64,000 nucleotides of DNA from Marinobacter sp. es.048 (GCF_900188435.1 NZ_FYFA01000001.1:248001-312000); one strand, 5' to 3'; shown: positions 37,115 through 46,132, numbered from the stretch's first letter. Numbers and translations are program-made. Notes: generated from the sequence alone by a model not told the origin.

Positions 37115-38863
37115 ATGCCTGCATCACCCTTCGTCCGCCACCTGCCGGACACCGTGTTTAACCTGTCCCGCAATCAACTCCTGCTGTTACTGTTGGCCTT
37201 TGCCGCAGTCGTGATTTTTACCGGGATCGGACTACGTTCCCCCTGGCCTGCCGACGAACCGCGGTTCGCGGAAGTGGCCCGCGAAATGGTCGCCTCCGGG
37301 CAATGGCTGATCCCCATGCGGGGTGGTGAGTTCTACCCGGACAAGCCACCGGTGTTCATGTGGAGTATTGCCTTCTTTTACTGGCTGACCGGCAACCTGA
37401 AGATTGCATTCCTGCTGCCCAATGCGCTGTGTAGCCTGCTGACATTGGGACTGTTCTTTGATCTGGGCACCCGCCTGTGGAACCAGCGGACCGGTGCCAT
37501 CGCAGTAATGTTGCTGATGCTTGCGCCCCAGTTCGTGATCCAGGCCCAGAAAGCCCAGATCGACGCCATGGTCGCCTGCTGGATTGCGGTTGCCTGCTAC
37601 GGCCTGATCCGACACTTTTTCACCGGGCCCGCCTGGGGCTGGTACTTCGTTGGCTGGGCGTTTATGGGGCTCGGGATCATCACCAAAGGGGTTGGCTTCC
37701 TGCCGGCGCTGATGCTCATTCCGATCGTGATCATGAAGCTTCGCGATCGCGCACTGTTCCGTGGCACGCTCACCTGGCGCTGCGCACTGGGCCCGCTGGC
37801 CATGCTGGCAGTGGTTGCCGCCTGGCTGATTCCCATGGTGCTTTACGTTAACAATCTCGGCACCGAAGAGGCCCTGGCCTATCGGAACAATATCCTGTTC
37901 AAGCAGACCGGCGAGCGCTATGCCGACTCATGGGGCCATATCCAGCCCTGGTACTATTACCTCACCAGCGTAATTCCCTCGCTCTGGTTTCCTCTTCCGC
38001 TGTTGCTGCTGGCCTTGATCCGGCCCCTGTCTGAAACTGCCCGGTACCGGCCGATTATTCCTGTACTTCTGGGCTGGATTGCCCTGGTCATCGTGTTTTT
38101 CAGCCTCAGCCCCGGCAAGCGCGGTGTTTACCTGTTGCCAGCATTGCCCATGCTGGCGCTGATTCTCGCCCCGCTGCTCAGCAGCCAGAAGCCGGCTGGC
38201 TGGTTTCCGCCGCTCCTGACAGGCGTGCAGTTCCTGCTCGGTATCGCGTTGATGGCGGTTGGCGTCCTGGCCTGGAACGACCACCCCAGGCTGGTTGAAA
38301 AAGTGGCCGACTACAGCACCGACCCGGCCAAACTGCACGAGGCGGGGACGTTCGTCTTCGTCATAGGACTGGCCTGGCTGATCACCCTGTTCGGGTTCTG
38401 GCGCTCCCGTGCGCTGGGGCGTCTGTTCCTGGCCATGATGATCACCTGGCTGCTGCTGGGCACCTGGGGCTATCGAATTCTTGAGCCGCTTCGAACTCCT
38501 CGCAACGTTCTGGCAGCCGCAGAACAGCATATCCCGCCCGGCGGGCAGCTCGGCATGATCGACTTCCGGGAACAGTTCCTGCTGTTTTCAAAGCGCGATT
38601 TCACCCATTTCAGCTTCTTCACCGGCCGGGAACAGGAGAACCGAAATGCCTGGCTATGGATGAAGGAAACCGCCAACAGCTATCTCCTTGTTGCCGATCA
38701 GATTGAGTTATCCTGTTTCACCCAGGAAGGCGCTATTCACTTGGGTACAGCCCACCGGGACAATTACCTTTTATTGACTGATGAACAAATGAGCCCCGGC
38801 TGCGCACCACCAGACAAGGGCAAATGGTTTACCACGCCTGAGCCCGGCAGTTGGCAAGATTGA
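37115..38863 (+). CDS. Second ArnT-like family 39 glycosyltransferase
   Basis: Membrane transferase of 582 residues with about 12 helices. The ArnT-type motif region reads WPADEPRFAEVAREM and YPDKPPVFMWS, and the DE pair expected for catalysis is present. A C-terminal periplasmic domain of about 110 residues ends the protein, as in ArnT. It stands after a GT2 gene and a TVP38 gene, all within 10 bases of each other, so it is the acceptor-side transferase of the second pair. The acceptor is presumed to be lipid A. Confidence 0.88.
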   Translation: MPASPFVRHLPDTVFNLSRNQLLLLLLAFAAVVIFTGIGLRSPWPADEPRFAEVAREMVASGQWLIPMRGGEFYPDKPPVFMWSIAFFYWLTGNLKIAFLLPNALCSLLTLGLFFDLGTRLWNQRTGAIAVMLLMLAPQFVIQAQKAQIDAMVACWIAVACYGLIRHFFTGPAWGWYFVGWAFMGLGIITKGVGFLPALMLIPIVIMKLRDRALFRGTLTWRCALGPLAMLAVVAAWLIPMVLYVNNLGTEEALAYRNNILFKQTGERYADSWGHIQPWYYYLTSVIPSLWFPLPLLLLALIRPLSETARYRPIIPVLLGWIALVIVFFSLSPGKRGVYLLPALPMLALILAPLLSSQKPAGWFPPLLTGVQFLLGIALMAVGVLAWNDHPRLVEKVADYSTDPAKLHEAGTFVFVIGLAWLITLFGFWRSRALGRLFLAMMITWLLLGTWGYRILEPLRTPRNVLAAAEQHIPPGGQLGMIDFREQFLLFSKRDFTHFSFFTGREQENRNAWLWMKETANSYLLVADQIELSCFTQEGAIHLGTAHRDNYLLLTDEQMSPGCAPPDKGKWFTTPEPGSWQD

Positions 38864-38893
38864 GCTGACAAGGCATTAAGAGAAGAATAAACG

Positions 38894-39124
38894 ATGAAAG
38901 AGCATGAAATTAAAGCCCGTCGGGAAGAAAACCGCGTTGATTCCGTGAAAATCGTACGATCCCCCTCAAATGCGCACGAATGGGTCATACTCTTTAAAGA
39001 CATTGAAGGAAAAACCTTTTTCCTGATCTCTGACGACGATCATGTCTGCAGCTACGCAAACCTGGATTCGACCGTCGAGGCACTCGACGCCCTGGGATTT
39101 GCCCGTGCAGAAGTGCTGTTCTGA
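38894..39124 (+). CDS. Small conserved-type protein of unknown function
   Basis: A 76-residue soluble protein without a signal peptide. It has a charged N terminus (KEHEIKARREENRV) and a compact alternating pattern (VKIVRSPSNAHEWVILFKD, then FFLISDDDHVCSYA) consistent with an alpha/beta fold. The start has an AGAAG ribosome site. It follows the ArnT-like gene by 30 bases and ends six bases before a convergent kinase gene. I do not recognise a family. Confidence 0.6.
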   Translation: MKEHEIKARREENRVDSVKIVRSPSNAHEWVILFKDIEGKTFFLISDDDHVCSYANLDSTVEALDALGFARAEVLF

Positions 39125-39130
39125 CAGGCC

Positions 39131-40561
39131 CTACCTGGTTTTGGGCAGGGTCACCGAGACCTGCAGGCCCTGATCTCCCGGGCCTGCACTCAGCCGGACT
39201 TCGCCACCCATACCCCGAATCAGCGTGCGGGCGATAGCCAGGCCCAGGCCCGCGCCACCCGTTTCCCGACTGCGTGAGTGCTCCAACCGGTAGAAAGGTT
39301 CGAAAACCCGTTCCCGCTCGGCTTCAGGAATACCCGGTCCCTGGTCAACGATTGTGACAACCGCTTCTGCGTCTGTGGTTGTCAGTGTTACCTCCGCCTG
39401 CTCACCATAATTCACCGCGTTCTCAATCAGGTTGCGCAGGGCACGCTTGACGGCTTCGGGCTGTCCCTGGAGTACACATCTCGGGCTGTCATCACAGTGC
39501 ACCGCCAGCCCCATTTCCTGGAGATCGCCACACAGGCTGTCCAGCAGGGTGCCTAAGTCATAGCGACGGTGCTGTTCGCTGGTGCTGCCCCGGATGAAAT
39601 CGAGGGTGGCTTCGGCCAGATGCTGCATTTCCCGGAGGGAATCGAGAAGACGATCCCTGTCCTCACCTTCCTGCAGCATTTCTACCCGCAAACGCATGGA
39701 AGTGATGGGGGTTCTGAGGTCGTGGGCGAGCGCCGCCAGCAGCCTTGCCCGATCTTCCTGGGCGCGACCAACCTGGTCCTGCATCTGGTTGAAGGCGCGG
39801 GTAACCTCACGAACATCCTCAGGCCCCTTTTCCGGAATCCGGACTTTCTCACCCCGCCCGAACGCGTGAGCTGCAATGCTTAACTCGTTCATTGGCCGAA
39901 GGATTCGACGGACCGCCAGCAACAGGGTCAGCGTGAGCAGCACAGCGGTAATCCCCACGCTGGTGAGTGTCGCCTTCAACCACAGCCAGGACGGCGCGGG
40001 TGGCCGGGCCCTGGCGTTGAACCACTGGCCGGACGACAAGGCCAGGGAAACACCGAGGACCGGTGGGCATTCGTGCCGGTCCTCCCGGTGTTCGTCATTG
40101 TCACCGTGCTCCTCGTACTCGTGATGCTCATCATCCTCATCGTCGTGCCGCTCGCGGTCCCGATGGTCATCGTGGTCCGACTCCCGACCCGGCAGGCAAT
40201 CGTCTTCATCAGACTCCATGGCCGCTCGCACTTGCTCCCTCGACAGGTCCAGTTCCCCGGCCAGCCGGCGGGTCATGCCGGGGGCCAGGTCATCGGGCAA
40301 ATACGGCGAGGGATCGATGGAAAGCCGCAGGGTCGGGCTGGAAAGTGCCCGAAGGATACGCTCCTGCCGCTCAGGATCCGTGGTATCGGCCAATGTGTAG
40401 CCATCGGCCACTCGCTGAAGCACGTGCTCCAGGCTGGCACTGCGCAAAGCCCCCTGACGTTCGCCGGCGAGAATAACAATGGTGATAATCTGGGCCACCA
40501 GCAGCACCAGAATCAGCAACAGCGCCAGCTGCCCACCGGCGCGCCGGGGCCACAGCCTCAT
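39131..40561 (-). CDS. Sensor histidine kinase with Asp/Glu/His-rich periplasmic loop
   Basis: Membrane kinase of 476 residues. Helices at about 12-33 and 188-210 enclose a periplasmic domain. Residues 117-165 are a nearly pure Asp, Glu, His and Arg loop (for example DHDDHRDRERHDDEDDEHHE) with eight His and about twenty acidic residues between Cys122 and Cys165. That composition suggests direct binding of a metal cation. HAMP (about 210-260), then the His box AALAHDLRTPITSM, ENAVNYGE, DQGPGIP and GGAGLGLAIART. It overlaps its regulator gene by four bases. Confidence 0.92.
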   Translation of the reverse strand: MRLWPRRAGGQLALLLILVLLVAQIITIVILAGERQGALRSASLEHVLQRVADGYTLADTTDPERQERILRALSSPTLRLSIDPSPYLPDDLAPGMTRRLAGELDLSREQVRAAMESDEDDCLPGRESDHDDHRDRERHDDEDDEHHEYEEHGDNDEHREDRHECPPVLGVSLALSSGQWFNARARPPAPSWLWLKATLTSVGITAVLLTLTLLLAVRRILRPMNELSIAAHAFGRGEKVRIPEKGPEDVREVTRAFNQMQDQVGRAQEDRARLLAALAHDLRTPITSMRLRVEMLQEGEDRDRLLDSLREMQHLAEATLDFIRGSTSEQHRRYDLGTLLDSLCGDLQEMGLAVHCDDSPRCVLQGQPEAVKRALRNLIENAVNYGEQAEVTLTTTDAEAVVTIVDQGPGIPEAERERVFEPFYRLEHSRSRETGGAGLGLAIARTLIRGMGGEVRLSAGPGDQGLQVSVTLPKTR

Positions 40562-41283
40562 TGTTCAGCTCCTTCGACCGCCGCAATCCACTGGTAACCA
40601 CCGCCCCAGATGGTCTTGATCAGCCTTGGGCTGCGGGCATCCGGGTCGATCTTGCGGCGCAGTCGGCTGACATGGTTGTCAATGCTGCGGTCGAAGGCAT
40701 CCGCCTCCCTGCCCAGCGTCAGATCCATCAGTTGATCACGGGACAACACTCGGCCGGCGTGCTCCAGGAACGCGAGCAACAGCTTGTACTCGGCGGTACT
40801 CAAAGAGACCTCAACACCCTCCGGGTCAATGAGTTGATGGCGGTCGACGTCCAGCGACCAGCCCTCAAACGTCAGGCACTGGCCGGCCATGGGGCTGCGT
40901 TGGGGAGGCAGCGCTGTGGTACGACGCAGAACCGCTTTTATGCGGGCCAACAACTCCCGGGGGTTAAAGGGTTTGGTGAGGTAATCGTCGGCGCCCATTT
41001 CCAGGCCGACGATGCGATCGGTTTCCTCGCTCATGGCGGTCAGCAGGATCACTGGCAATTCAGTATGCTCACGAAGGTAACGGCAGAGGGTGAGGCCATC
41101 ATCACCGGGCATCATGATGTCCAGAACGACCAGGTCAACAGAATGCTGTCGCAATTGCCGCTTCAGCGCCTCGCCGCCATCCGCAAGCAGCACGCGCAAG
41201 CCATGCTCCTGCAGATAGCGACCGACCAGGTCGCGGATGTCTCGATGGTCATCGACCACCAGGATTGTGGGAGAGTCGCTCAC
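40558..41283 (-). CDS. OmpR-family response regulator
   Basis: Response regulator of 241 residues with receiver domain (VVDDHRDIRDLVGRYL, phospho-acceptor Asp in LVVLDIMMPGDDG, TKPFNPREL) and a winged-helix domain (LSTAEYKLLLAFLEH, RSIDNHVSRLRRKI). The start is a GTG with GGAG six bases before it. It is the partner of the acidic-loop kinase and its own promoter region is the divergent space 41284-41501, where repeats of TTGCGACAA are found. Confidence 0.92.
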   Translation of the reverse strand: MSDSPTILVVDDHRDIRDLVGRYLQEHGLRVLLADGGEALKRQLRQHSVDLVVLDIMMPGDDGLTLCRYLREHTELPVILLTAMSEETDRIVGLEMGADDYLTKPFNPRELLARIKAVLRRTTALPPQRSPMAGQCLTFEGWSLDVDRHQLIDPEGVEVSLSTAEYKLLLAFLEHAGRVLSRDQLMDLTLGREADAFDRSIDNHVSRLRRKIDPDARSPRLIKTIWGGGYQWIAAVEGAEQ

Positions 41284-41362
41284 TCGTTACTCCGTTGAAT
41301 TACCATCTGCCCTGATTATAGGGGAGTCGACTTCCCGCTTGGGCGCGATCTTGTCAAAAACC

Positions 41363-41474
41363 GTCGCAATTCCCGGCCTTGCGACAAGTTGCGACAAAGT
41401 CGGCGTATCACCGAGACAATTCTGCGACGTTTCCTTGGTGGAATAACTTCCGACCAACGATGACATTCCGTCAT
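41363..41474. promoter_or_regulatory. Divergent intergenic region with TTGCGACAA repeats
   Basis: Two direct copies of TTGCGACAA at 41379-41387 and 41389-41397 repeat with a 10-base period, the arrangement bound by OmpR-type dimers. A third copy in reverse (GTCGCAA, 41363-41369) makes an inverted repeat with the first. Farther on a palindrome ATGAC-N5-GTCAT lies at 41460-41474, about 28 bases before the next start codon. The region separates the regulator gene from the small acidic protein gene and probably controls both. Confidence 0.5.
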
Positions 41475-41501
41475 GGGTTTCACCAACCAAGGAGTTCAAC
41501 C

Positions 41502-41858
41502 ATGAAGAAAACCACCACCATTGCTGCCCTCTCCGTCGCCGCTTTACTCGCTGCCACGCCCCTGCTGGTATCAGCCGATGACGATTACTGGGACGACGAT
41601 CGCTACGAGGATCGCTATGAGAATCGCCGTGACGGCAAGCACAAGGGCGCCAACCTAAAGCAGTACAGCACCGATGAGATGCGAATCATGGCCTATGGCC
41701 AGGCACTCAGGCGCTTTGGCCCGGGCGTGAAGGTGTCCGTTGACGAGACCCCGGATGGCACCTACCGGGTACAGCTGCGGGATGCCAATCAGAACCTGAT
41801 CCGGGAGCAGGAATTCAACCAGTACGGCGCCCCGGTTCGCGGCGGCCGCCGGGACTGA
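41502..41858 (+). CDS. Small exported acidic protein, PepSY-like
   Basis: Exported protein of 118 residues. A signal peptide (MKKTTTIAALSVAALLAATP, cut after Ala near 25) is followed by an acidic Tyr/Asp stretch (DDDYWDDDRYEDRYENRRD) and a short domain with VSVDETPDGTYRVQLRDANQ, resembling a PepSY-type fold. It has GGAG eight bases before the start. Its place opposite a kinase with an acidic metal loop suggests that it also handles the sensed cation in the periplasm. The family call is tentative. Confidence 0.65.
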   Translation: MKKTTTIAALSVAALLAATPLLVSADDDYWDDDRYEDRYENRRDGKHKGANLKQYSTDEMRIMAYGQALRRFGPGVKVSVDETPDGTYRVQLRDANQNLIREQEFNQYGAPVRGGRRD

Positions 41859-41923
41859 TTAGCACCAGCCAGCGCGGGGGCCTGTTCAGGTGCCCCGCCA
41901 TCAGTTGATCAAGGAGAATCACG

Positions 41924-42448
41924 ATGACATTGATGGACGCTGACAACCGCTATGGTGCCGTTTCCCGGGCTGTGCACTGGATAATGGCAGTTCTGCTGCT
42001 GGTAATGCTTGCCAGCGAAGTCTGGTTTGAAGGTCTGGAACACACCTTCTCGGATGCCTCCCTTATGGCCTGGCACCAGAGCCTGGGCCTGACCATTTTC
42101 GGCCTGGTGATCTTTCGTGGCCTCTGGCGAGGGCTGAACCGCTCGCGCCTGTCGTCGCCCGCGCACTGGGCCACCATGGCGAAACTGGGGCACATAACGC
42201 TTTACGCGCTGATGATTCTGATGCCGCTTTCAGGGCTGGCCACGTCTCTTGGAGAAGGCGATCCCGTTACCTTTTTTGGCTGGACAGTCTTTGGTTACGG
42301 CCGGGAAGTGGAATGGCTGGAAGATAGCGGCGAAGACGTCCACGAAGTTCTGGCCAACGTGTTGTGGGTGATGATTGGCGTACACGTGGCGGCTGCTTTG
42401 GCACACCAGTACGTACTCGGAGACCGGATCATGAAGCGCATGGCCTGA
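41924..42448 (+). CDS. Cytochrome b561
   Basis: Four-helix membrane cytochrome of 174 residues. Likely heme ligands are the His residues in RAVHWIMAVL (helix 1), AWHQSLGLTI (helix 2) and the last helix region IGVHVAAALAHQYV, with LGHITLYALMILMPLSG between. Such proteins move electrons between quinone and periplasmic acceptors. It follows the small acidic protein by 65 bases, so it may be under the same two-component control. An AAGGAG ribosome site is present. Confidence 0.92.
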   Translation: MTLMDADNRYGAVSRAVHWIMAVLLLVMLASEVWFEGLEHTFSDASLMAWHQSLGLTIFGLVIFRGLWRGLNRSRLSSPAHWATMAKLGHITLYALMILMPLSGLATSLGEGDPVTFFGWTVFGYGREVEWLEDSGEDVHEVLANVLWVMIGVHVAAALAHQYVLGDRIMKRMA

Positions 42449-42483
42449 TGGTCCGTCATCGCGTTGAAAGCCCGGCTTCAGTC

Positions 42484-43332
42484 TTAAGCCACCGGCAGCG
42501 ACTCGTCGCTGCCCCAGTCCGCCCAGGAACCGTCGTACAGAGACAGCTGGTCATATCCCGCGAGCTCCGCCGCCAGCAGAATAATGCAGGCGGTGATGCC
42601 GGAACCGCAGGAAAAGACCAGTTGATGTCCGTTTCCCGGTTGAAGGTTTGGAGCAAGCTGCTTGAACCTTGCTTCCAGCTCACTGGCCGGCTTGAACCGG
42701 TAACCGTCCAGTACCTCAGTAAACGGAAGGTTGAGGGAATTAGGGATGTGGCCACCGCGCACGCCCGGACGAGGTTCCGGGGCCTGGGCCAAGAACCGGG
42801 CCCGGGACCTCGCATCAATCACGGAAACTTGCTCGTCTTCCAAATTCTTTGAAACGTAGGCGGAATCCCGGATCCGGTCGCGGCCCAGACGGCCCGCCAT
42901 GCTGCCGGGGGAGGCCGCGCCCTGAACCGGTGCCGAAACCGTCTCGCGCCCCTCCGCTAACCACTGGGGCAGACCACCATCCAGTACGAAAACCTGCTCA
43001 AGCCCCATCGACCGCAGAATCCACCAGGCCCGGGGGGCCGAATAGACACCCTGGTTATCGTAGAGCACAACCAGGCTCTCAGGCGCAATGCCCAGCCTGC
43101 GAACTTCCTGCGTGAACTGCTCCTCGGTGGGAAACGCATGGAGCTGGGAAGATCCCGTATCGCAGAGCGTTCCCTCCAGATCAATCTGGAGACTCCCCGG
43201 TATCCACACCGGGTGATCATAAACGATCGGCTCTTTACCAATAACAGTGGCCATACTCGCGTCGATCAGAACCAACCGTTCGTTATCGAGGTTTTCCTGC
43301 AACCAGCCGGTGGTTACGAGTGGGGACGCCAT
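42484..43332 (-). CDS. sseA: 3-mercaptopyruvate/thiosulfate sulfurtransferase
   Basis: Two-domain rhodanese of 282 residues. The inactive N-terminal domain has LVVLYDNQGVYSAPRAWW; the catalytic C-terminal domain has the active-site loop FSCGSGITAC, with CGSGIT pointing to the mercaptopyruvate type. The preceding open frame upstream of the chosen ATG has no ribosome site. The gene lies 78 bases after the RidA gene, in the same direction. It converges with the cytochrome b561 gene. Confidence 0.9.
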   Translation of the reverse strand: MASPLVTTGWLQENLDNERLVLIDASMATVIGKEPIVYDHPVWIPGSLQIDLEGTLCDTGSSQLHAFPTEEQFTQEVRRLGIAPESLVVLYDNQGVYSAPRAWWILRSMGLEQVFVLDGGLPQWLAEGRETVSAPVQGAASPGSMAGRLGRDRIRDSAYVSKNLEDEQVSVIDARSRARFLAQAPEPRPGVRGGHIPNSLNLPFTEVLDGYRFKPASELEARFKQLAPNLQPGNGHQLVFSCGSGITACIILLAAELAGYDQLSLYDGSWADWGSDESLPVA

Positions 43333-43410
43333 GGTGTGCTCCTGCCCATACCAGAAATAGACGGCCGACTGCGCACAGCCCGCCGAATCGCCAGGTCTTT
43401 CCAATTGCCC

Positions 43411-43761
43411 TCAGGACGTTGCGGCAATCACCGAGATTTCCACCAGCAACTCCGGCGACGCCATCTGAGCCTGAACGCAGGCCCGGGCCGGCGCCGTACC
43501 TTCAGGCACCCAGTTGTCCCACACCTCGTTCAGGGCCTTGAAATCTGCCATATCCGCCAGGTAGATGGTTGCCGAGAGGATCCTGTCGTGGCTGGAGCCG
43601 GCAGTCTCGAGTAGCTCGTCCACTTTCTCCAGCATCCCGGTTACCTGGGTATGAATGTCGGCGTTACGGTCCTTGGCAACCTGACCGCAAAGATAAGCGG
43701 TGCCGTTGTGTTTTACGATCTTGCTCATTCGGCTGTTGGTGGAAATACGCTCAATGGTCAT
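43411..43761 (-). CDS. RidA-family protein
   Basis: Small trimer-forming protein of 116 residues (YjgF/YER057c/UK114 superfamily) that commonly hydrolyses reactive enamine or imine intermediates. The sequence [14 protein letters not shown] and the strand set [21 protein letters not shown] are typical. The usual Arg and Cys of canonical RidA are partly kept ([19 protein letters not shown] region). A start at MSKIVKHNG (43725) is possible but less likely. Confidence 0.88.
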   Translation of the reverse strand: MTIERISTNSRMSKIVKHNGTAYLCGQVAKDRNADIHTQVTGMLEKVDELLETAGSSHDRILSATIYLADMADFKALNEVWDNWVPEGTAPARACVQAQMASPELLVEISVIAATS

Positions 43762-43819
43762 TGTGATGGCCTTGTTGGGGATTTGAGTGACTATATAACC
43801 CTATTGTGGGGTTCCGGAT

Positions 43820-44494
43820 TCAGCCAGAATCGGATGATTGATAGTGACCGACTGAATCCAGCTGTTCATGCAATGCTTCGAGGTTTTTCCGATGGGTAAT
43901 AATAATCACCTCATCATCAAGTTCAATCCGTGCATTGTCTTCCGGAATGATCAGCTTTCCCTTTCGATAGATACACATGATGCGACTGGACTTGGGTAAT
44001 GTCAGATCGGCAATTCCGCCGACCTGTTTTTCCCTGGCCACAAATGAAAAGACTGAGGTGTCGTACCGCAACATGGTAGACAACTCAAACGAGTCACGGC
44101 CCTCGAAAAGCTCTGCCAGGTGCCGACCAATGGTACGTGACGGAACAATCGTGGCCTCAAGCCCGAGTTCGATGCAGATATGTTCATAAGTCGGGTCTTG
44201 AATCTTGGTGACAACCTTTTTGAAACCTAAGGAGCGACCAACCAGGCTGGCAATGATGTTTGTCTGGTCATGACCGGTAAGACAGTAGAGCACGTCCCCT
44301 TCTTCCGGATTCGTTTCTCGCAGCAGTGACGGTTTGCTGCCATCGCCAAGTAAGAAGCCACAGTCAAGATCATGGCTCAGCTCATCAATCCTTTCCTTGT
44401 CGACCTCAATGACAATCACATCATGATTGTGCTCGAGCAGGAATTTCGCCGTCATTATTGCGGTAGAACCCGCACCTACAAGGATCGCTTTCAT
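43820..44494 (-). CDS. TrkA-type potassium uptake regulatory subunit
   Basis: Cytoplasmic regulator of 224 residues. The RCK_N Rossmann domain has VGAGSTAIMTAKFLLEHNHDV with the acidic end VIEVD that binds nucleotide, and LLGDGSKPSLLRE further on. A RCK_C (TrkA_C) domain follows at about 140-215. Only one RCK pair is present, as in KtrA rather than the double TrkA of E. coli. It overlaps the TrkH gene by four bases, so the two make one channel complex gated by ATP or NADH. Confidence 0.9.
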   Translation of the reverse strand: MKAILVGAGSTAIMTAKFLLEHNHDVIVIEVDKERIDELSHDLDCGFLLGDGSKPSLLRETNPEEGDVLYCLTGHDQTNIIASLVGRSLGFKKVVTKIQDPTYEHICIELGLEATIVPSRTIGRHLAELFEGRDSFELSTMLRYDTSVFSFVAREKQVGGIADLTLPKSSRIMCIYRKGKLIIPEDNARIELDDEVIIITHRKNLEALHEQLDSVGHYQSSDSG

Positions 44495-45954
44495 GATAAT
44501 TCCTTTCGTTTTCCGACCCAGTTCGCAGGATACAGAACGACCAGCAATGCAACGATTTCGAGTCGCCCAAACAGCATGTCCAGACACAGAACCAGTTTGA
44601 GTAAAACGGGCAGATCGGCTGCGGTAATGCCGGTGCTTAATCCCACCGTGGCAGTTGCTGAAACAACCTCAAACAGCGCATTCATTGGAGGGTAGCCGTG
44701 CATCAAAAAGACGAACCACGAAATTGCCACCACGCCAATAAATAACAGGATAAGAATGAGAGCGCGCTGTATGACGGTATCTTCCAGGACCTTCCCATCC
44801 AGTTTGGGGTAGTGCACAGCCTGTGACGGCATGGTTGTGCGCTGTAACACTACCTGAATCAACCGAAGCAAAATCAGAACACGTAACAGCTTTATGCCAC
44901 CTGCCGTCGACCCGACACCACCACCGATCAACATCGAAAAAATCATGCTCATTTTGGCACTGTCATCGAGCAAGTTTATATCAACCGTCGTGAATCCGGT
45001 TGTGGATTGGGAGGACATGGCAAGAAATAGCGCATGGCCGGCAGCATCCTGCGGATTCATTCCTGAGTAAAAATGCAGGGAAAGAAACAAAAGAAGGGTC
45101 ACCAGTAAAATCGCCACTGGCAGAGCAAGAAGCTCCCTATCACGAATACCGGCACGCCAGTTTTTTGAAAAGACGACGGCATACAGTGATAAAGGCAAAG
45201 CACCGCACAAACCCAGGCCAATAATAGTGAACCGGGTATACCAGTTATCAATGGCTGCAAGACTGTTATCGAATGAAGAGAAACCACCGGTTGATACCGC
45301 CGATAACACATGGTTGAGGGCCATCACGCCATTACCAGATATCAACCAGACCACCAGGATGCCTGTCAGGGTGAGGACGCTATAGATCATCAGCGTCTGA
45401 CGGGCATGGGTGCGCGTCGTTGTTGCCAGGGTTTCACCTCCAAGGGGTTCACTCAGACTACGACTGGCAATCTGGCTACCCATTAACAACGCAACAGAAA
45501 GCACCACGATTCCCAGGCCGCCGTACCACTGCATCCATGAGCGGGCGAACAGAAATGTCTGTGGCTTGTCCGCGAGATCAGTCGTGACTGAAAGGCCCGT
45601 GGTTGTGATAGCGGAGATAGCCTCAAACAAGGCATCGTAAAAACTCAAACCACTCCCCATGAAAGGGAAGGTCATCAATAGCGGGGAGAGCACAAAGGCC
45701 AAAGCAACAACTGTCAGCGCTTCATTTGTCTGTATGTGCCAGGGCTCAGCAATGGACCGTGACGCGCCCCAGAAAATTAGCAGTGCGGCAATAACAACGA
45801 GGTAACGCCAAGCAATGTGAAAATCCTGAACAATCACCGCAACGCCCAGAGGGGCGAACGTCAGCAGAGCCAGCATTAATGCAAGTAGCCCCATGTATTT
45901 TGCCAACACGGGCATTCGCACTGCATAACTGAGTCTCGACGAGCTACTGGTCAT
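44491..45954 (-). CDS. TrkH/KtrB-family potassium transporter
   Basis: Membrane channel-like transporter of 487 residues with repeated helix-pore-helix units. Selectivity-loop segments are seen as AISAITTTGLSVTTDL, HVLSAVSTGGFSSFD, AMSSQSTTGFTTVD and EVVSATATVGLSTGI, each with the conserved Gly. It should import potassium or sodium-coupled potassium, gated by the overlapping TrkA-type subunit. The start is uncertain; an upstream ATG at 45972 is also open. Confidence 0.93.
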   Translation of the reverse strand: MTSSSSRLSYAVRMPVLAKYMGLLALMLALLTFAPLGVAVIVQDFHIAWRYLVVIAALLIFWGASRSIAEPWHIQTNEALTVVALAFVLSPLLMTFPFMGSGLSFYDALFEAISAITTTGLSVTTDLADKPQTFLFARSWMQWYGGLGIVVLSVALLMGSQIASRSLSEPLGGETLATTTRTHARQTLMIYSVLTLTGILVVWLISGNGVMALNHVLSAVSTGGFSSFDNSLAAIDNWYTRFTIIGLGLCGALPLSLYAVVFSKNWRAGIRDRELLALPVAILLVTLLLFLSLHFYSGMNPQDAAGHALFLAMSSQSTTGFTTVDINLLDDSAKMSMIFSMLIGGGVGSTAGGIKLLRVLILLRLIQVVLQRTTMPSQAVHYPKLDGKVLEDTVIQRALILILLFIGVVAISWFVFLMHGYPPMNALFEVVSATATVGLSTGITAADLPVLLKLVLCLDMLFGRLEIVALLVVLYPANWVGKRKELS

Positions 45955-46027
45955 TTGCCTGGGACCATTCAACCATGTCTTTTAACGCTGAACTTAGCAT
46001 CTGCAAAACCACCCGGTATCGGATGAA

Positions 46028-46132
46028 TCAAAATAAAAAAGCCCAGGTTGAAAGCATGGCTGCAACCCAGATTGACAGGACTTCCCAGTAACCCAGACCT
46101 TCCTTTTCTGACCCGCTCATACAGGTTTCCAT
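46028..46132 (-). CDS. Very small predicted single-pass membrane protein
   Basis: A 34-codon frame on the minus strand: METCMSGSEKEGLGYWEVLS, then a hydrophobic helix IWVAAMLSTWAFLF to the stop. An internal ATG at 46120 (MSGSEKEG) has GGAAA six bases before it and is perhaps the better start. It stands about 75 bases upstream of the TrkH gene in the same direction. Its form recalls small one-helix subunits of potassium transporters such as KdpF, but there is no sequence proof. It is below the length usually reported. Confidence 0.4.
   Translation of the reverse strand: METCMSGSEKEGLGYWEVLSIWVAAMLSTWAFLF

Noticed and set aside
39131..40561. Reading the Asp/Glu/His loop as a frameshifted or misassembled stretch
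   Set aside because: The frame is open on both sides and kinase motifs continue in the same frame, so the loop is a true part of the protein.
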